Origin: Gilliamella sp. ESL0443 | GTDB taxonomy: Bacteria > Pseudomonadota > Gammaproteobacteria > Enterobacterales > Orbaceae | Direction: 5' to 3' | Assembly: GCF_019469165.1 (NCBI RefSeq) | Contig: NZ_CP048263.1 | Location: forward strand, 2,294,001 to 2,358,000 | DNA length: 64,000 bases | Shown: positions 18,877 to 29,230 of the stretch, piece after piece | Numbering within the stretch: position 1 is the stretch's first letter | Layout: each line of letters starts with the position of its first letter | Translations under genes and position numbers: made by a program | Notes under the pieces: generated by a model | The model's input: only the letters and a program-made list of their open reading frames with translations | Database searches by the model: none | Told to the model about the DNA's origin: nothing

Positions 18877-19560
18877 ATGATAAATATTTTATTAATTGAT
18901 GATGATGTAGAATTATCACAAATGCTTAGCGAATATTTAACCAATGAAGGTTTTAATATTAAAAGTGTTTATTTGGGTAAAGATGGTATTGATGAAGCGC
19001 TTTCAGGTAAATACCGTGTAGCAATTTTAGATGTAATGTTACCTGATATTAATGGAATTGATGTCCTTAAAAGCATTCGTCAACAATGTAATATGCCAGT
19101 AATTATGCTAACCGCTAAAGGTGATAATATTGATCGCGTGTTAGGGTTAGAATTAGGTGCAGATGATTACATTCCAAAACCATGTTATCCACGTGAATTA
19201 TTAGCTAGATTACGAGCGGTTTTACGTCGTTTTGATGAACGTTCGGTTGAATTAGTCGATGATAAAAAATATCACTTTAATGGTTTAACCTTAGATATTC
19301 CTCAGCGATTATGCACTTGGAATGGTCAACCTATTGATTTAACGTCTACCGAATTTAACTTATTAGTTTTACTTGTGAAACATAGTGAGCGAGTGGTAAC
19401 TAAAGAAGAATTATCTGAAATTGGGCTTGGTCGTGCACGAGAGCTTTATGACCGTAGTGTAGATGTCCATATCAGTAATATTCGCCAAAAATTACATCAA
19501 GTCGCACAAAATGATGTAACCATTGAAACGATAAGAGCCGTTGGTTACCGTATTCGTTAA
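18877..19560 (+). CDS. cpxR: Envelope-stress response regulator CpxR
   Basis: OmpR-family response regulator of 227 residues, phosphorylated by CpxA and activating envelope-stress genes. The receiver domain (1-115) has the acidic pair DDD (about 8-10), the phospho-acceptor in AILDVMLPD (Asp51) and Lys in YIPKPCYPREL. The C-terminal winged helix (about 130-227) has LTSTEFNLLVLLVKH and DRSVDVHISNIRQKL. cpxA follows 12 bases later. Confidence 0.95.
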   Translation: MINILLIDDDVELSQMLSEYLTNEGFNIKSVYLGKDGIDEALSGKYRVAILDVMLPDINGIDVLKSIRQQCNMPVIMLTAKGDNIDRVLGLELGADDYIPKPCYPRELLARLRAVLRRFDERSVELVDDKKYHFNGLTLDIPQRLCTWNGQPIDLTSTEFNLLVLLVKHSERVVTKEELSEIGLGRARELYDRSVDVHISNIRQKLHQVAQNDVTIETIRAVGYRIR

Positions 19561-19572
19561 TGTAGGTTTGAC

Positions 19573-20874
19573 ATGAATCGTCGATTATTTTGGAAAATTC
19601 TGATTATCTTTTGGATAATCTTTTATCTTACTTTCCAATTAACTTGGATTGCTTTCTCTTATTATATAGAGAATAAAAATCAACGATTCTTAAATCATAT
19701 GCCAACTAAAGTGGATATGATTGCACAATTACTACATGTTGCTGGTGAAGATGAGACTCTCAATTTTATCGCACATCTCCCCGAACGTGAGCGAGTTTTA
19801 TTGTCGATAAAATTGGTCTCTCCTCAAAATGATCAAGTCAATATCATCACAGATGAATTAGAATCAACCAGTTATTTATATCAAAGGATGGCGGTTGCAC
19901 CAGACGGAACACTTTACTCGGTATCATTTAAAGACGATAAAACAGATCATAGCAATAATAGGAAAACTTTATTCAATATGCCAACTCCCATTGTATTAAT
20001 GGGGATATGTGTTGGGTTAGTATTCAGCCTTTTTTTAGCATGGAACTTAACCAGACCAATGAAGTTATTAAGGCAAGGTTTTTTTAGAGTTTCTCAAGGC
20101 GATCTTTCTGTCCGCCTATTCAAAAAATTAAAACCTCGTCGTGATGAGCTTAGCGAATTAGGTAAAGATTTTGACATGATGGTTGAACAGCTCAATATCT
20201 TAATTTCTGATCGCCAAGCACTACTTCATGATGTTTCACACGAACTTAGAACACCACTGGCCCGTTTGCAGCTTGCCATCGGCCTTGCACAGCAAAATAA
20301 ACAAAACATAGATACTTCATTAGCTAGGATTGAGTTAGAGTCGGAACGCCTAGATCAATTAATAGGTGAAATTTTGAATTATTCACGCGCAGAAATGAAT
20401 AATCGAACCGATGAATATTTTGACTTAAAAGAGTTAATTGGTGTTGTTGTTAATGATGCTAACTATGAAGCAAATCATCAATCTATTGAAGTAGTATTTA
20501 GCATATCATCGATTTCACATTCTATTGTTAAAGGTAATTCAGAACAAATACGACGAGCGATTGAAAATATTATTCGTAATGCTATCCGCTTCTCTAAAGC
20601 CGGTCAGACTGTTGAAGTATCGTTAAAAGAAGCTGGAAAATATTTACAAATAGAGGTTAAAGATCGCGGTCCTGGTGTAGATTCAAGTAAATTATCAAGC
20701 ATTTTTGAACCGTTTGTCCGTATTCAATCAGCGCAATTAGGTAAAGGTTATGGACTAGGCTTGGCGATTGCAAGAAAGACCGTTATTATGCATAACGGTA
20801 CTATTCAAGCTAATAATCGAGATGGCGGTGGTTTAGTGGTAACAATAAAACTACCTTATTGGCGAAAGCACTAA
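19573..20874 (+). CDS. cpxA: Envelope-stress sensor histidine kinase CpxA
   Basis: Inner-membrane sensor kinase/phosphatase of CpxR, 433 residues. It has two membrane segments (about 8-30 and 140-162) around a periplasmic sensor that is shorter than in E. coli, a HAMP domain (about 163-215), the HisKA box HDVSHELRTPLARL, and ATPase boxes NIIRNAIRFS, DRGPGVD and GYGLGLAIAR. Its stop overlaps the stop of the convergent peptidase gene. Confidence 0.94.
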   Translation: MNRRLFWKILIIFWIIFYLTFQLTWIAFSYYIENKNQRFLNHMPTKVDMIAQLLHVAGEDETLNFIAHLPERERVLLSIKLVSPQNDQVNIITDELESTSYLYQRMAVAPDGTLYSVSFKDDKTDHSNNRKTLFNMPTPIVLMGICVGLVFSLFLAWNLTRPMKLLRQGFFRVSQGDLSVRLFKKLKPRRDELSELGKDFDMMVEQLNILISDRQALLHDVSHELRTPLARLQLAIGLAQQNKQNIDTSLARIELESERLDQLIGEILNYSRAEMNNRTDEYFDLKELIGVVVNDANYEANHQSIEVVFSISSISHSIVKGNSEQIRRAIENIIRNAIRFSKAGQTVEVSLKEAGKYLQIEVKDRGPGVDSSKLSSIFEPFVRIQSAQLGKGYGLGLAIARKTVIMHNGTIQANNRDGGGLVVTIKLPYWRKH

Positions 20875-21617
20875 TAACACTCTGAATTAACTGTTAATAC
20901 ATACTCTTTCACAAGGCTTTCAAGTGTAATTTTATCATAGCCAGTAAAATTCAAATTTTTCATAATTGTTTGTGGATTAGTTTCAAGTATCGCCTTATAT
21001 TCAGCTATATATTGCTTTGCAATTGGTTTATAAGACCAGTGCCACTCTTCTGGTAAATATCCACCCTTTCTTCCTTCATTAAATGGCTGGCAAAAGCCAT
21101 ATTTTGGTAAGTTTTCACGAAGCCATTGATACAAAATAATACCCTTTTTATCATTTTTAAAATATTCAGATGACACGCTGGTAATATCTATATCTGTTCC
21201 CCAATGATGCCTTGATGTGCCAGGCATTGAAGATAATTTTAAAATTTCTTCGGCAATTTTTTGTGGCACTTTTAACTTAGGTAATAAGGTGTCCCATTTA
21301 CGTTGCCAAATGCCATTTTGATACGTGTAATTACGTGTTGCACTCACAACTATAAACGGAATATCTGGATAAGATTTTTTAAAATCGTTATAAGCTTTAA
21401 TTAGCTGCTGAGTGGGCTCTTTTTGAAGATACATGCCTTTTTTATTTACTGGTAATATTGTTGAATCCAGAGCAATAAAATCGCTGTCTTTTTTCTCATC
21501 AAATTGACCAGTAAGTTTATTTAATGGAATTGATTGTGCCATAGCAAATGTTGAACATAAAAGTAGAGTTAAAGTTTGAGTAAAATTGGCAATTGTTTTT
21601 ATTATTTTTTTCATCAT
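20871..21617 (-). CDS. VanY-like (M15) D-alanyl-D-alanine carboxypeptidase
   Basis: Exported zinc peptidase trimming D-Ala from peptidoglycan stem peptides. The 248-residue protein has an N-terminal signal peptide (about 1-27, cleaving after FAMA) and the M15 metal site: the SRHHWGTDID motif (SxHxxGxxxD) and the distal EWHWSY. This differs from the serine-type penicillin-binding carboxypeptidases. The gene converges on cpxA. The reaction is inferred from the family; L,D-specific members exist. Confidence 0.85.
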   Translation of the reverse strand: MMKKIIKTIANFTQTLTLLLCSTFAMAQSIPLNKLTGQFDEKKDSDFIALDSTILPVNKKGMYLQKEPTQQLIKAYNDFKKSYPDIPFIVVSATRNYTYQNGIWQRKWDTLLPKLKVPQKIAEEILKLSSMPGTSRHHWGTDIDITSVSSEYFKNDKKGIILYQWLRENLPKYGFCQPFNEGRKGGYLPEEWHWSYKPIAKQYIAEYKAILETNPQTIMKNLNFTGYDKITLESLVKEYVLTVNSECY

Positions 21618-21717
21618 TCAAATTGTAATTAATATTATATTAGCCAGATAAGGTGAAAAACAGTATAATCCTTTCCTTAAAAATTGAAATAGCCATAATG
21701 TGTAAAAACGAGGCAAT

Positions 21718-22896
21718 ATGTTAACACCAGCTACACAAAAATCGTCTGGCGATTGTTCAGATGTGACAACCAATAAAAACACCACAAATCCAACCAACGA
21801 AAAAATTAACTTGCTTAACTTCACTAGACAACAGTTAAGAGAGTTTTTTATTTCCTTAGGGGAAAAACCATTTAGAGCTGATCAAGTGATGAAATGGATC
21901 TATCATTTTGGGATAGATGATTTTGATCTGATGACCGACATTAACAAAAAGCTCCGTGAACAACTAAAAAAATTAGCTGAAATTAAAGCACCTAAAATTG
22001 CTCTTGAACAACGATCATCGGATGGTACCATTAAATGGGCGTTAGATGTGGGTAATAATCAGATGATTGAATCGGTTTATATCCCTGAACGTGATCGAGC
22101 AACTTTGTGCGTATCATCACAAGTGGGATGTGCGCTTGAATGTAAATTCTGTTCAACTGCTCAGCAAGGTTTTAATCGCAATTTAACCGTTTCTGAAATT
22201 ATTGGCCAGGTTTGGCGAGCATCAAATGCGATTGGTGTCACAGGTAAATTAGCCGATCGGCCTATCACGAATGTTGTTATGATGGGTATGGGTGAACCTT
22301 TACTTAATTTATCTAATGTTGCACCAGCAATGGAAATCATGTTAGATGATTTTGGTTATGGTTTATCAAAAAGACGTGTCACACTTTCAACCTCTGGCGT
22401 AGTACCGGCATTAGATAAATTGGCAGGAATGATTGATGTTGCTTTAGCTATTTCACTTCATGCACCAAATGATGAAATCCGAAGTGAAATAATGCCAATT
22501 AACCAAAAATATAATATGGCAATGCTACGTGATTCAATTTTACGTTATCTATCAACATCAAATGCTAATCACGGTAAGGTGACAATTGAATATGTTTTAC
22601 TCAATCAAATCAATGATAGTGTTGAACATGCGCATGAACTGGCAAAATTCTTAAAAAATGTGCCTAGTAAGATCAATTTAATTCCATGGAATCCATTCCC
22701 TGGAGCACCTTATTCTCGTTGTTCAAATACCCGAATTGATCGCTTTATGAAAACATTAATGGGGTATGGATTTACGGTTATTGTTCGTAAAACACGTGGT
22801 GATGATATTGATGCGGCTTGCGGGCAACTTGCTGGAGAAGTGGTTGATCGTACTAAACGCACACTATATAAGAAACAAAACCTTATTCAACAATAA
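21718..22896 (+). CDS. rlmN: Dual-specificity RNA methyltransferase RlmN
   Basis: Radical-SAM enzyme methylating C2 of A2503 in 23S rRNA and A37 of some tRNAs. Of 392 residues, the first 30 are a poorly conserved Thr/Asn-rich leader, then [20 protein letters not shown] and the [10 protein letters not shown] motif follow. The 4Fe-4S site is CALECKFC (about 137-144), with GMGEPLLN downstream. The methyl-carrier and resolving cysteines are expected at CKFC+2 and in the C-terminal [13 protein letters not shown] precedes the ATG. pilW follows 13 bases later, as in other gammaproteobacteria. Confidence 0.96.
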   Translation: MLTPATQKSSGDCSDVTTNKNTTNPTNEKINLLNFTRQQLREFFISLGEKPFRADQVMKWIYHFGIDDFDLMTDINKKLREQLKKLAEIKAPKIALEQRSSDGTIKWALDVGNNQMIESVYIPERDRATLCVSSQVGCALECKFCSTAQQGFNRNLTVSEIIGQVWRASNAIGVTGKLADRPITNVVMMGMGEPLLNLSNVAPAMEIMLDDFGYGLSKRRVTLSTSGVVPALDKLAGMIDVALAISLHAPNDEIRSEIMPINQKYNMAMLRDSILRYLSTSNANHGKVTIEYVLLNQINDSVEHAHELAKFLKNVPSKINLIPWNPFPGAPYSRCSNTRIDRFMKTLMGYGFTVIVRKTRGDDIDAACGQLAGEVVDRTKRTLYKKQNLIQQ

Positions 22897-22909
22897 AAAG
22901 GAGTTGTGG

Positions 22910-23518
22910 ATGAAAGGCGTATTAATTGCATTAATTAGTATGTTAATACTAGCTGGCTGTCAAACAAATGCTCGTGAAGAATTTGATCCTGAAGCAGCGG
23001 CACTCGCTAGAATGCGATTGGGGTTAGGCTACTTAGCTAAAGCCAATGAATCCGAGGATAATGTTAAAGCTGCACATTATAATCTAAAATTAGCCGCTCA
23101 ATATTCCCCCAATAATCCACAAGTGATGCTGGCAATGGCAATGTTTGATCAGCATGTTGGTGAATATAATGAAGCAGAAATGATCTACAAACGTATTACA
23201 TTAATGCAACCTGGTAATGGCTTATTTCATGTCCATTATGGCTCCTTTTTATGTGGCAGGAATCGTTATCAAGAAGCCAAAGAACAATTTAGCAAAAGCC
23301 TAGAATTTGATCGACACCGCTGGAAAGCCGATACCTACGAGCAATATGGTTATTGTGCGATTCAAAATGGAGATACAAAAACGGCAGATCTTATGTTCAA
23401 ACAACTTTTTGAATATGATTCAAACCGCCGAAATAATGTAATAAAAACAGCAGAATTTTATAAAAACAAAGGCGATAAAAAGATAGCTAACTATCTATTT
23501 TTAATATCAAAAAAATAA
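22910..23518 (+). CDS. pilW: Type IV pilus biogenesis lipoprotein PilW/PilF
   Basis: Outer-membrane lipoprotein acting as pilotin for the PilQ secretin in type IV pilus assembly. I start at the ATG at 22910, preceded by AAGGAG. This gives a 202-residue protein with the lipobox LILAGC at residues 11-16 and four or five TPR repeats (about 35-200, including FHVHYGSFLCGRNRYQEAKE). An earlier in-frame start would run into rlmN. Its place after rlmN is the conserved PilF position. Whether the organism is piliated cannot be read here. Confidence 0.87.
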   Translation: MKGVLIALISMLILAGCQTNAREEFDPEAAALARMRLGLGYLAKANESEDNVKAAHYNLKLAAQYSPNNPQVMLAMAMFDQHVGEYNEAEMIYKRITLMQPGNGLFHVHYGSFLCGRNRYQEAKEQFSKSLEFDRHRWKADTYEQYGYCAIQNGDTKTADLMFKQLFEYDSNRRNNVIKTAEFYKNKGDKKIANYLFLISKK

Positions 23519-23564
23519 ATTATAAAAATTAAAATAAAAATCATTAGAAGCAAGAGTAAATATC

Positions 23565-24137
23565 ATGAGTTTTTGGGCTATTTTATTATTAGCATTAGCC
23601 ATGTCGACTGATGCATTTGCGGTAGCGGTTTGTCGTGGCGTTTCGCTTAAATCAACACCCTTTTTCGGTGCATTAAAAGTAGGCGTTTTATTTGGCTTTA
23701 TCGAAGCTATTACCCCTATACTAGGCTGGTTTATTGGCTATATTGCACTTCAATATATTGAAAACTGGGATCATTGGATCATTTTTGCCGTCATGCTTTT
23801 GTTAGGTCTTAATATGATTTATCATAGTTTTAAAGAAGAAAACGATGAAAATGACGACCAAAAACCCCTCTCCTCAAAATCATTTCTAATATTAGTCCTT
23901 ACGGCTATTTCAACTAGTATTGATGCTTTTGCAATTGGTGTTGGATTAGCCCTCGCTAGTGTCAATATCTACTTCGCATCAACAATGATCGGGTTAGCGA
24001 CTTGTATTATGGTTACCCTTGGGTTATTGCTAGGTAAAAAAATTGGTTGTTTAATTGGGAAAAAAGCATCATTTATTGGCGGTATAGTTCTTATCATCAT
24101 TGGTTCAATAACACTTTACCAGCACTTAACAAGTTAA
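23565..24137 (+). CDS. mntP: Manganese efflux pump MntP
   Basis: Inner-membrane exporter lowering cytosolic Mn. The 190-residue protein has six membrane segments in two homologous halves. Each half carries the acidic motif of the family: ALAMSTDAFAVAVCRG near the N-terminus and TAISTSIDAFAIGVGLA in the second half. No Mn riboswitch of the yybP-ykoY type is possible in the 46-base gap upstream. Confidence 0.95.
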   Translation: MSFWAILLLALAMSTDAFAVAVCRGVSLKSTPFFGALKVGVLFGFIEAITPILGWFIGYIALQYIENWDHWIIFAVMLLLGLNMIYHSFKEENDENDDQKPLSSKSFLILVLTAISTSIDAFAIGVGLALASVNIYFASTMIGLATCIMVTLGLLLGKKIGCLIGKKASFIGGIVLIIIGSITLYQHLTS

Positions 24138-24171
24138 TTTTGAATATTTTATATAATCAATCGCTAGGTAT

Positions 24172-24204
24172 AAAAAAACCACTCACATAACGGAGTGGTT
24201 TTTA
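24172..24204. terminator. Bidirectional Rho-independent terminator
   Basis: AACCACTC (24177-24184) pairs with GAGTGGTT (24193-24200) over an 8-base loop, flanked by A7 on the left and T5 on the right. It separates the convergent mntP and groEL genes and can serve both. Confidence 0.9.
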
Positions 24205-24222
24205 TTAGGAGAAACAGCAGAA

Positions 24223-25881
<1,659 letters not shown>

Positions 25882-25915
25882 CTAAATTCTGTCTATAAAT
25901 TAAATTATTTGCCAA

Positions 25916-26209
25916 TTACGCTTGAACAATGGCTAAAATATCGCTTTCAGATAAGATAAGCACTTCTTCGTTATCAATTTTTTCTGTTTTAACGCCATAT
26001 CCTTCATTGAAAATTACGATATCACCAACTTTAACATCGAGTGGTTGAATTTGACCATTTTCTAAAATGCGACCATTACCAACAGCTAAAACTTCACCAC
26101 GTGTTGATTTACCCGCAGCTGAGCCTGTTAAAACAATACCGCCAGCTGATTTTGACTCTACTTCTTTGCGTTTAATGATCACACGATCATGCAATGGACG
26201 AATTTTCAT
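25916..26209 (-). CDS. groES: Co-chaperonin GroES
   Basis: Heptameric lid for GroEL, 97 residues. It begins [14 protein letters not shown] and contains the mobile-loop region [15 protein letters not shown] and the C-terminal [13 protein letters not shown] lies upstream of the ATG. First gene of groESL. Confidence 0.98.
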   Translation of the reverse strand: MKIRPLHDRVIIKRKEVESKSAGGIVLTGSAAGKSTRGEVLAVGNGRILENGQIQPLDVKVGDIVIFNEGYGVKTEKIDNEEVLILSESDILAIVQA

Positions 26210-26293
26210 TAGTTATCTCCTAGCACTAATATAAATTAAATAATTATTAACAATAAATCATAAAATTATGATCTATATAATATAGTGAACATT

Positions 26294-26321
26294 AAATGGG
26301 GTTTGTTTTAAATTCTTCAAG
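26294..26321 (-). promoter_or_regulatory. Sigma-32 heat-shock promoter of groESL
   Basis: On the minus strand CTTGAA (-35, 26316-26321) is followed after 14 bases by CCCCATTT (-10, 26294-26301). This matches the sigma-32 consensus CTTGAA-N(13-15)-CCCCATNT. It lies 85 bases upstream of the groES start. Confidence 0.93.
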
Positions 26322-26357
26322 AGAATAACATTAAAAAATTTTTTAATTGATTAATTA

Positions 26358-26792
26358 TTAGTCATCTTTACGCTCAAATTCACCCTCAATTACATCATTA
26401 AGTTGCGCATTGTTGCTAGAAGAAAATGATCGAACTTTGAAAGGAAATTTTTTAACAATAAAGCGAACAATATAATCTTGAACGCGTGGAATTAACAAAA
26501 TCCCGCCAAGCATATCAGTTAAAAAACCAGGAATTAGCAATAAAAAACCCGCAAAGAGTAAGGACACACTCTTAATAATTTCATCTTTAGGGCTTTGATT
26601 ATTAGCGATTTTTTGTTGCATAATACTTAGGTTATTTAAACCCTGCTTTTTAATTAAAGAAAACCCAATAATCGAAGTGGCAATAATGCCAATTAAAGCA
26701 AGAAAAACACCTATTGAATCAGCAACTTTTATAAAAAAGCTGAGTTCCAAATAAGCATAAATAAAAAAAACAATAAATCCAAAGACTCGCAT
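26358..26792 (-). CDS. fxsA: FxsA family membrane protein
   Basis: Small inner-membrane protein of 144 residues. E. coli FxsA lies next to groESL-related loci and, in excess, relieves F exclusion of phage T7. Here the N-terminal segment, two central hydrophobic segments (about 27-45 and 70-95, with LIPGFLTDMLGGILLIP) and a short acidic tail match the family. It lies just upstream of groES on the same strand. The cellular role is not established. Confidence 0.88.
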   Translation of the reverse strand: MRVFGFIVFFIYAYLELSFFIKVADSIGVFLALIGIIATSIIGFSLIKKQGLNNLSIMQQKIANNQSPKDEIIKSVSLLFAGFLLLIPGFLTDMLGGILLIPRVQDYIVRFIVKKFPFKVRSFSSSNNAQLNDVIEGEFERKDD

Positions 26793-26951
26793 ATAAAATT
26801 CCTCTAAGTATAGAGTGATATTATGTCATAATAAGTTACTAATATAGTAATAACTAGTTAAATTTCAACCAAACGACATATATTTTTCAAAATATCTTAC
26901 AAAAGGGATTGACTGATAATCGGGAATCGTGTTTAATACACCTCCATTGTT

Positions 26952-27027
26952 GCCCGGATAGCTCAGTCGGTAGAGCAGGGGATTGAAAATCCCCGTGTCC
27001 GTGGTTCGATTCCGCGTCCGGGCACCA
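26952..27027 (+). tRNA. tRNA-Phe (anticodon GAA)
   Basis: A 76-base cloverleaf runs from GCCCGGATAGCTCAG to CCGGGCACCA. It has anticodon stem GGGGA/TCCCC, loop TTGAAAA (GAA) and an encoded CCA, and is nearly identical to enterobacterial tRNA-Phe. Confidence 0.97.
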
Positions 27028-27043
27028 ATTACGAAAAAGGAAC

Positions 27044-27065
27044 ACCAGCGAAAGCTGGTTTTTTT
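27044..27065 (+). terminator. Rho-independent terminator of tRNA-Phe
   Basis: ACCAGC-GAAA-GCTGGT followed by seven T residues; the loop is a GNRA tetraloop. It is 17 bases past the tRNA. Confidence 0.93.
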
Positions 27066-27387
27066 GTATCTGAAACTCCAGCAAATAAAAAAATGTCAAA
27101 AATTGAAAAATTTATAAATATGTTTTTTCAAGAAATAATAATTTTTCGACACGTTATATAAACGTTATGTAAGAATAATATGGAATTAAAAAAACTTGTA
27201 ATCTAATTTAGTATCCAAATAATAAAGCCAGCGATTGCTGACTTTTTATTAAATACGATTTGGAAGTAAATACTCTCATTTTCTCTATAATAAAATTATT
27301 TTTTTCAGTGTGTTTCAAATTTTTGTGAGCTAGATCACAAAAATATTCCTATATTTGTAATAATGTCCCGATTTTTACATTAGGTTA
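27066..27387. other. Intergenic region tRNA-Phe to small ORF
   Basis: About 320 bases of AT-rich DNA without a gene. The right end holds a perfect CRP site (27324-27339) and a possible -10 (TAATAAT near 27357-27363), spaced as in a class II CRP promoter. No duplicate of the tRNA-Phe 3' end was seen nearby. Confidence 0.6.
27324..27339. promoter_or_regulatory. Perfect CRP-cAMP site
   Basis: TGTGAGCTAGATCACA is a full match to TGTGA-N6-TCACA and an almost perfect palindrome. A TAATAAT at about 27357 would place the site at about -41.5 from a start near 27373, the class II activator position, driving the small ORF and possibly the nuclease genes after it. Confidence 0.82.
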
Positions 27388-27630
27388 ATGAAAATAATGG
27401 GTATCAAACAATTACAACATAAAATCATCGATATCATCATTTGGAAAAAAGGTGAACAACGAGCACAACATGAGCCTTTTTTGTATGTATTATCAAAACA
27501 TAAACATGATCATACGCGTTCATTTAATTATAAAACTGAGATTGAGCAACCATTGCTTAATTTATTAAAACGTTTAAGACCACAGTGTAAGTATCACAAT
27601 TCTAATATGCCTCTGGGGCGATTGAGATAA
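27388..27630 (+). CDS. Small hypothetical basic protein
   Basis: An 80-residue ORF I do not recognise. It is Lys/His/Arg-rich, with the cluster SKHKHDHTRSF in the middle and LLKRLRPQCKYHN near the end. It has no membrane segment or signal peptide. The start may be the ATG at 27388 (AGG only 3 bases upstream) or 27397. Support as a real gene comes from the CRP promoter arrangement directly upstream and from its 17-base spacing to the nuclease gene. Function unknown. Confidence 0.5.
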   Translation: MKIMGIKQLQHKIIDIIIWKKGEQRAQHEPFLYVLSKHKHDHTRSFNYKTEIEQPLLNLLKRLRPQCKYHNSNMPLGRLR

Positions 27631-27647
27631 GCGTTTAGGAAATGCAT

Positions 27648-28499
27648 ATGATGAATCCAGTTGACAATAAAATTAAACAATTAACACCTGGTGCAGTTTT
27701 AAATAACCAACAATTATGTGATATTTTTAAATGTAGTCCACAAGGTGGAATGCGAAAATCTAATACCACTCATACTCTAGTTCTAATTACAAATCATGTA
27801 GAGTCAGTTTATTCTGATGTTTGGGATGATGATGTACTACATTATACTGGAATGGGGCAAAGAGGTGATCAAAGTTTGGAATTTATGCAAAATAAAACAC
27901 TTAATGAGATTGACTTTAATGGCATTAGTGTACATTACTTTGAAGTGTTTAAGGACAAAGAATATACATATTCAGGACGTTTAATTAAAGCAGCTTCTCC
28001 CTATCAAACACAGCAATACGATGCTAATCAATTATTACGTAAAGTTTGGGTTTTTCCATTAAAACTTATTGATAATAAGTTGCCCAATAGTGTTTTTATT
28101 GATTATAAAAAAGCACAAGAAGAACAAGTCCATAAGTACAAAGTAGATAAATTACTCAATAAAATAATAAAGCAAAATAAAAAACCAGGTAAACGAGACA
28201 TTGTTACGCCTCAATATATAAGAAGTGCTGAGTTAGCTGAGTTTATAAAACGCCTAGCTGAGGGGAAATGTGATCTATGTGAAAATGCAGCTCCTTTTTT
28301 CACCAGAGAAAATATTCCTTATTTAGAATGTCATCATATTATTTGGTTGTCTGAAGGTGGTGAGGATTCAATAGAAAATACAGTTGCATTATGTCCAAAC
28401 TGTCATCGTAAAATGCATTTTGTTAAAGATAATAACGATATTTCTAAATTAAAAGCGATAGCAAAGTTGAGAGCAAAAGAGGCCGCAAAAAATGACTGA
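27648..28499 (+). CDS. HNH endonuclease with SRA-like N-terminal domain (Type IV-like restriction)
   Basis: Predicted nuclease of about 283 residues. The C-terminal HNH domain is complete: a CDLC zinc pair (about 209-212), LECHHIIWLSEGGEDSIEN with the catalytic His pair, and LCPNCHRKMH. The N-terminal half (about 5-150) has LTPGAVLNNQQL, DVLHYTGMGQRGDQSL, a downstream QNKTL and RKVWVFPL. This resembles the SRA-like/McrA-type modified-DNA reader found fused to HNH domains in ScoMcrA-like enzymes. It would therefore cut modified foreign DNA, by inference. I favour the ATG at 27648 because AGGA is 7 bases upstream; 27642 is too close and 27651 is also possible. It overlaps the MutT-like gene by 8 bases. 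Confidence 0.75.
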   Translation: MMNPVDNKIKQLTPGAVLNNQQLCDIFKCSPQGGMRKSNTTHTLVLITNHVESVYSDVWDDDVLHYTGMGQRGDQSLEFMQNKTLNEIDFNGISVHYFEVFKDKEYTYSGRLIKAASPYQTQQYDANQLLRKVWVFPLKLIDNKLPNSVFIDYKKAQEEQVHKYKVDKLLNKIIKQNKKPGKRDIVTPQYIRSAELAEFIKRLAEGKCDLCENAAPFFTRENIPYLECHHIIWLSEGGEDSIENTVALCPNCHRKMHFVKDNNDISKLKAIAKLRAKEAAKND

Positions 28500-28890
28500 A
28501 TTAATTCATGTTGTTGCAGCCGTGATTATTAGTGAAGGGAAATACCTTTGTGCTCAACGTGGTAACACAAAATATCTAGCCTATAAATGGGAATTTCCTG
28601 GCGGCAAGGTTGAACCTGATGAAAAATTGGAAGATGCACTGATACGTGAAATTAAAGAGGAACTGGGTTGTAGAATAACGGTCAAAAAGCATTTATTAAC
28701 GACTGTTCATAACTATGATTTTGGCTCAGTAAAAATTGACGCTTTTGTTTGTGGACTTATAAATGAACAACCACAATGTTTAGAACATCATGAGATTCGT
28801 TGGTTGAAAAATGATGAGTTGGGAGGCCTTGCGTGGGCTGAGGCAGATTTGCCTATTGTTTCATATTTGGATACCGTGACTTTTCAATAA
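28492..28890 (+). CDS. mutT: MutT-like NUDIX hydrolase
   Basis: NUDIX pyrophosphohydrolase of 132 residues, of the type that removes 8-oxo-dGTP from the nucleotide pool. The NUDIX box is intact: GGKVEPDE, then the REIKEELG core (about residues 38-60). WKWEFPGG-like context (YKWEFPGG) and the C-terminal RWLKNDEL are MutT-like. It overlaps the end of the HNH nuclease gene by 8 bases, so the two are co-translated. Whether it is housekeeping MutT or a system-specific hydrolase cannot be told from the sequence. Confidence 0.85.
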   Translation: MTELIHVVAAVIISEGKYLCAQRGNTKYLAYKWEFPGGKVEPDEKLEDALIREIKEELGCRITVKKHLLTTVHNYDFGSVKIDAFVCGLINEQPQCLEHHEIRWLKNDELGGLAWAEADLPIVSYLDTVTFQ

Positions 28891-29230
28891 ATGTTAACAC
28901 TAGAATCTTTTTTTATAATAATTAAAGGTTCCTTTATGTTACAGATGTTATCAAAACTATTATTTAATTTCTTTAGGAATATTGAGTATTAGTTTATAAA
29001 TATGTTTTATCTTGTGATCCCCAAATTTTTTGTTCAGAAATAGTTAAATCTATTTAATTCATGATTTGAGTGCTAATGCTATAAAAATCTACCCCAACAC
29101 CTATATATCTATTTTTGTTATAACTAAATGCAAAATAATCGTTTTCGCATCTCACCATAATTTGGTCTAATTATTTCATATTTTTATCATTACTAATCCA
29201 ATACATTAGTAGCGTAGCGTGAGGTGTCGA
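28891..29230. other. Intergenic region upstream of the sulfate-uptake operon
   Basis: This 340-base AT-rich stretch has no gene. A 7-bp hairpin (TACTAAT at 29191-29197 with ATTAGTA at 29205-29211, loop 7) lies just before the sbp ribosome site. A LysR-type (Cbl/CysB) site is expected here but I could not define one. Confidence 0.5.

Noticed and set aside
23519..23564. Possible Mn riboswitch before mntP
   Set aside because: Only 46 bases of AT-rich sequence, too short for a yybP-ykoY element.
26887..27099. Minus-strand open frame across tRNA-Phe
   Set aside because: It is the complement of the tRNA and its flanks, with no independent coding signal.
26952..28890. Integrative element at tRNA-Phe
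   Set aside because: No duplicated tRNA 3' end and no integrase nearby; the HNH and MutT genes alone do not show integration.
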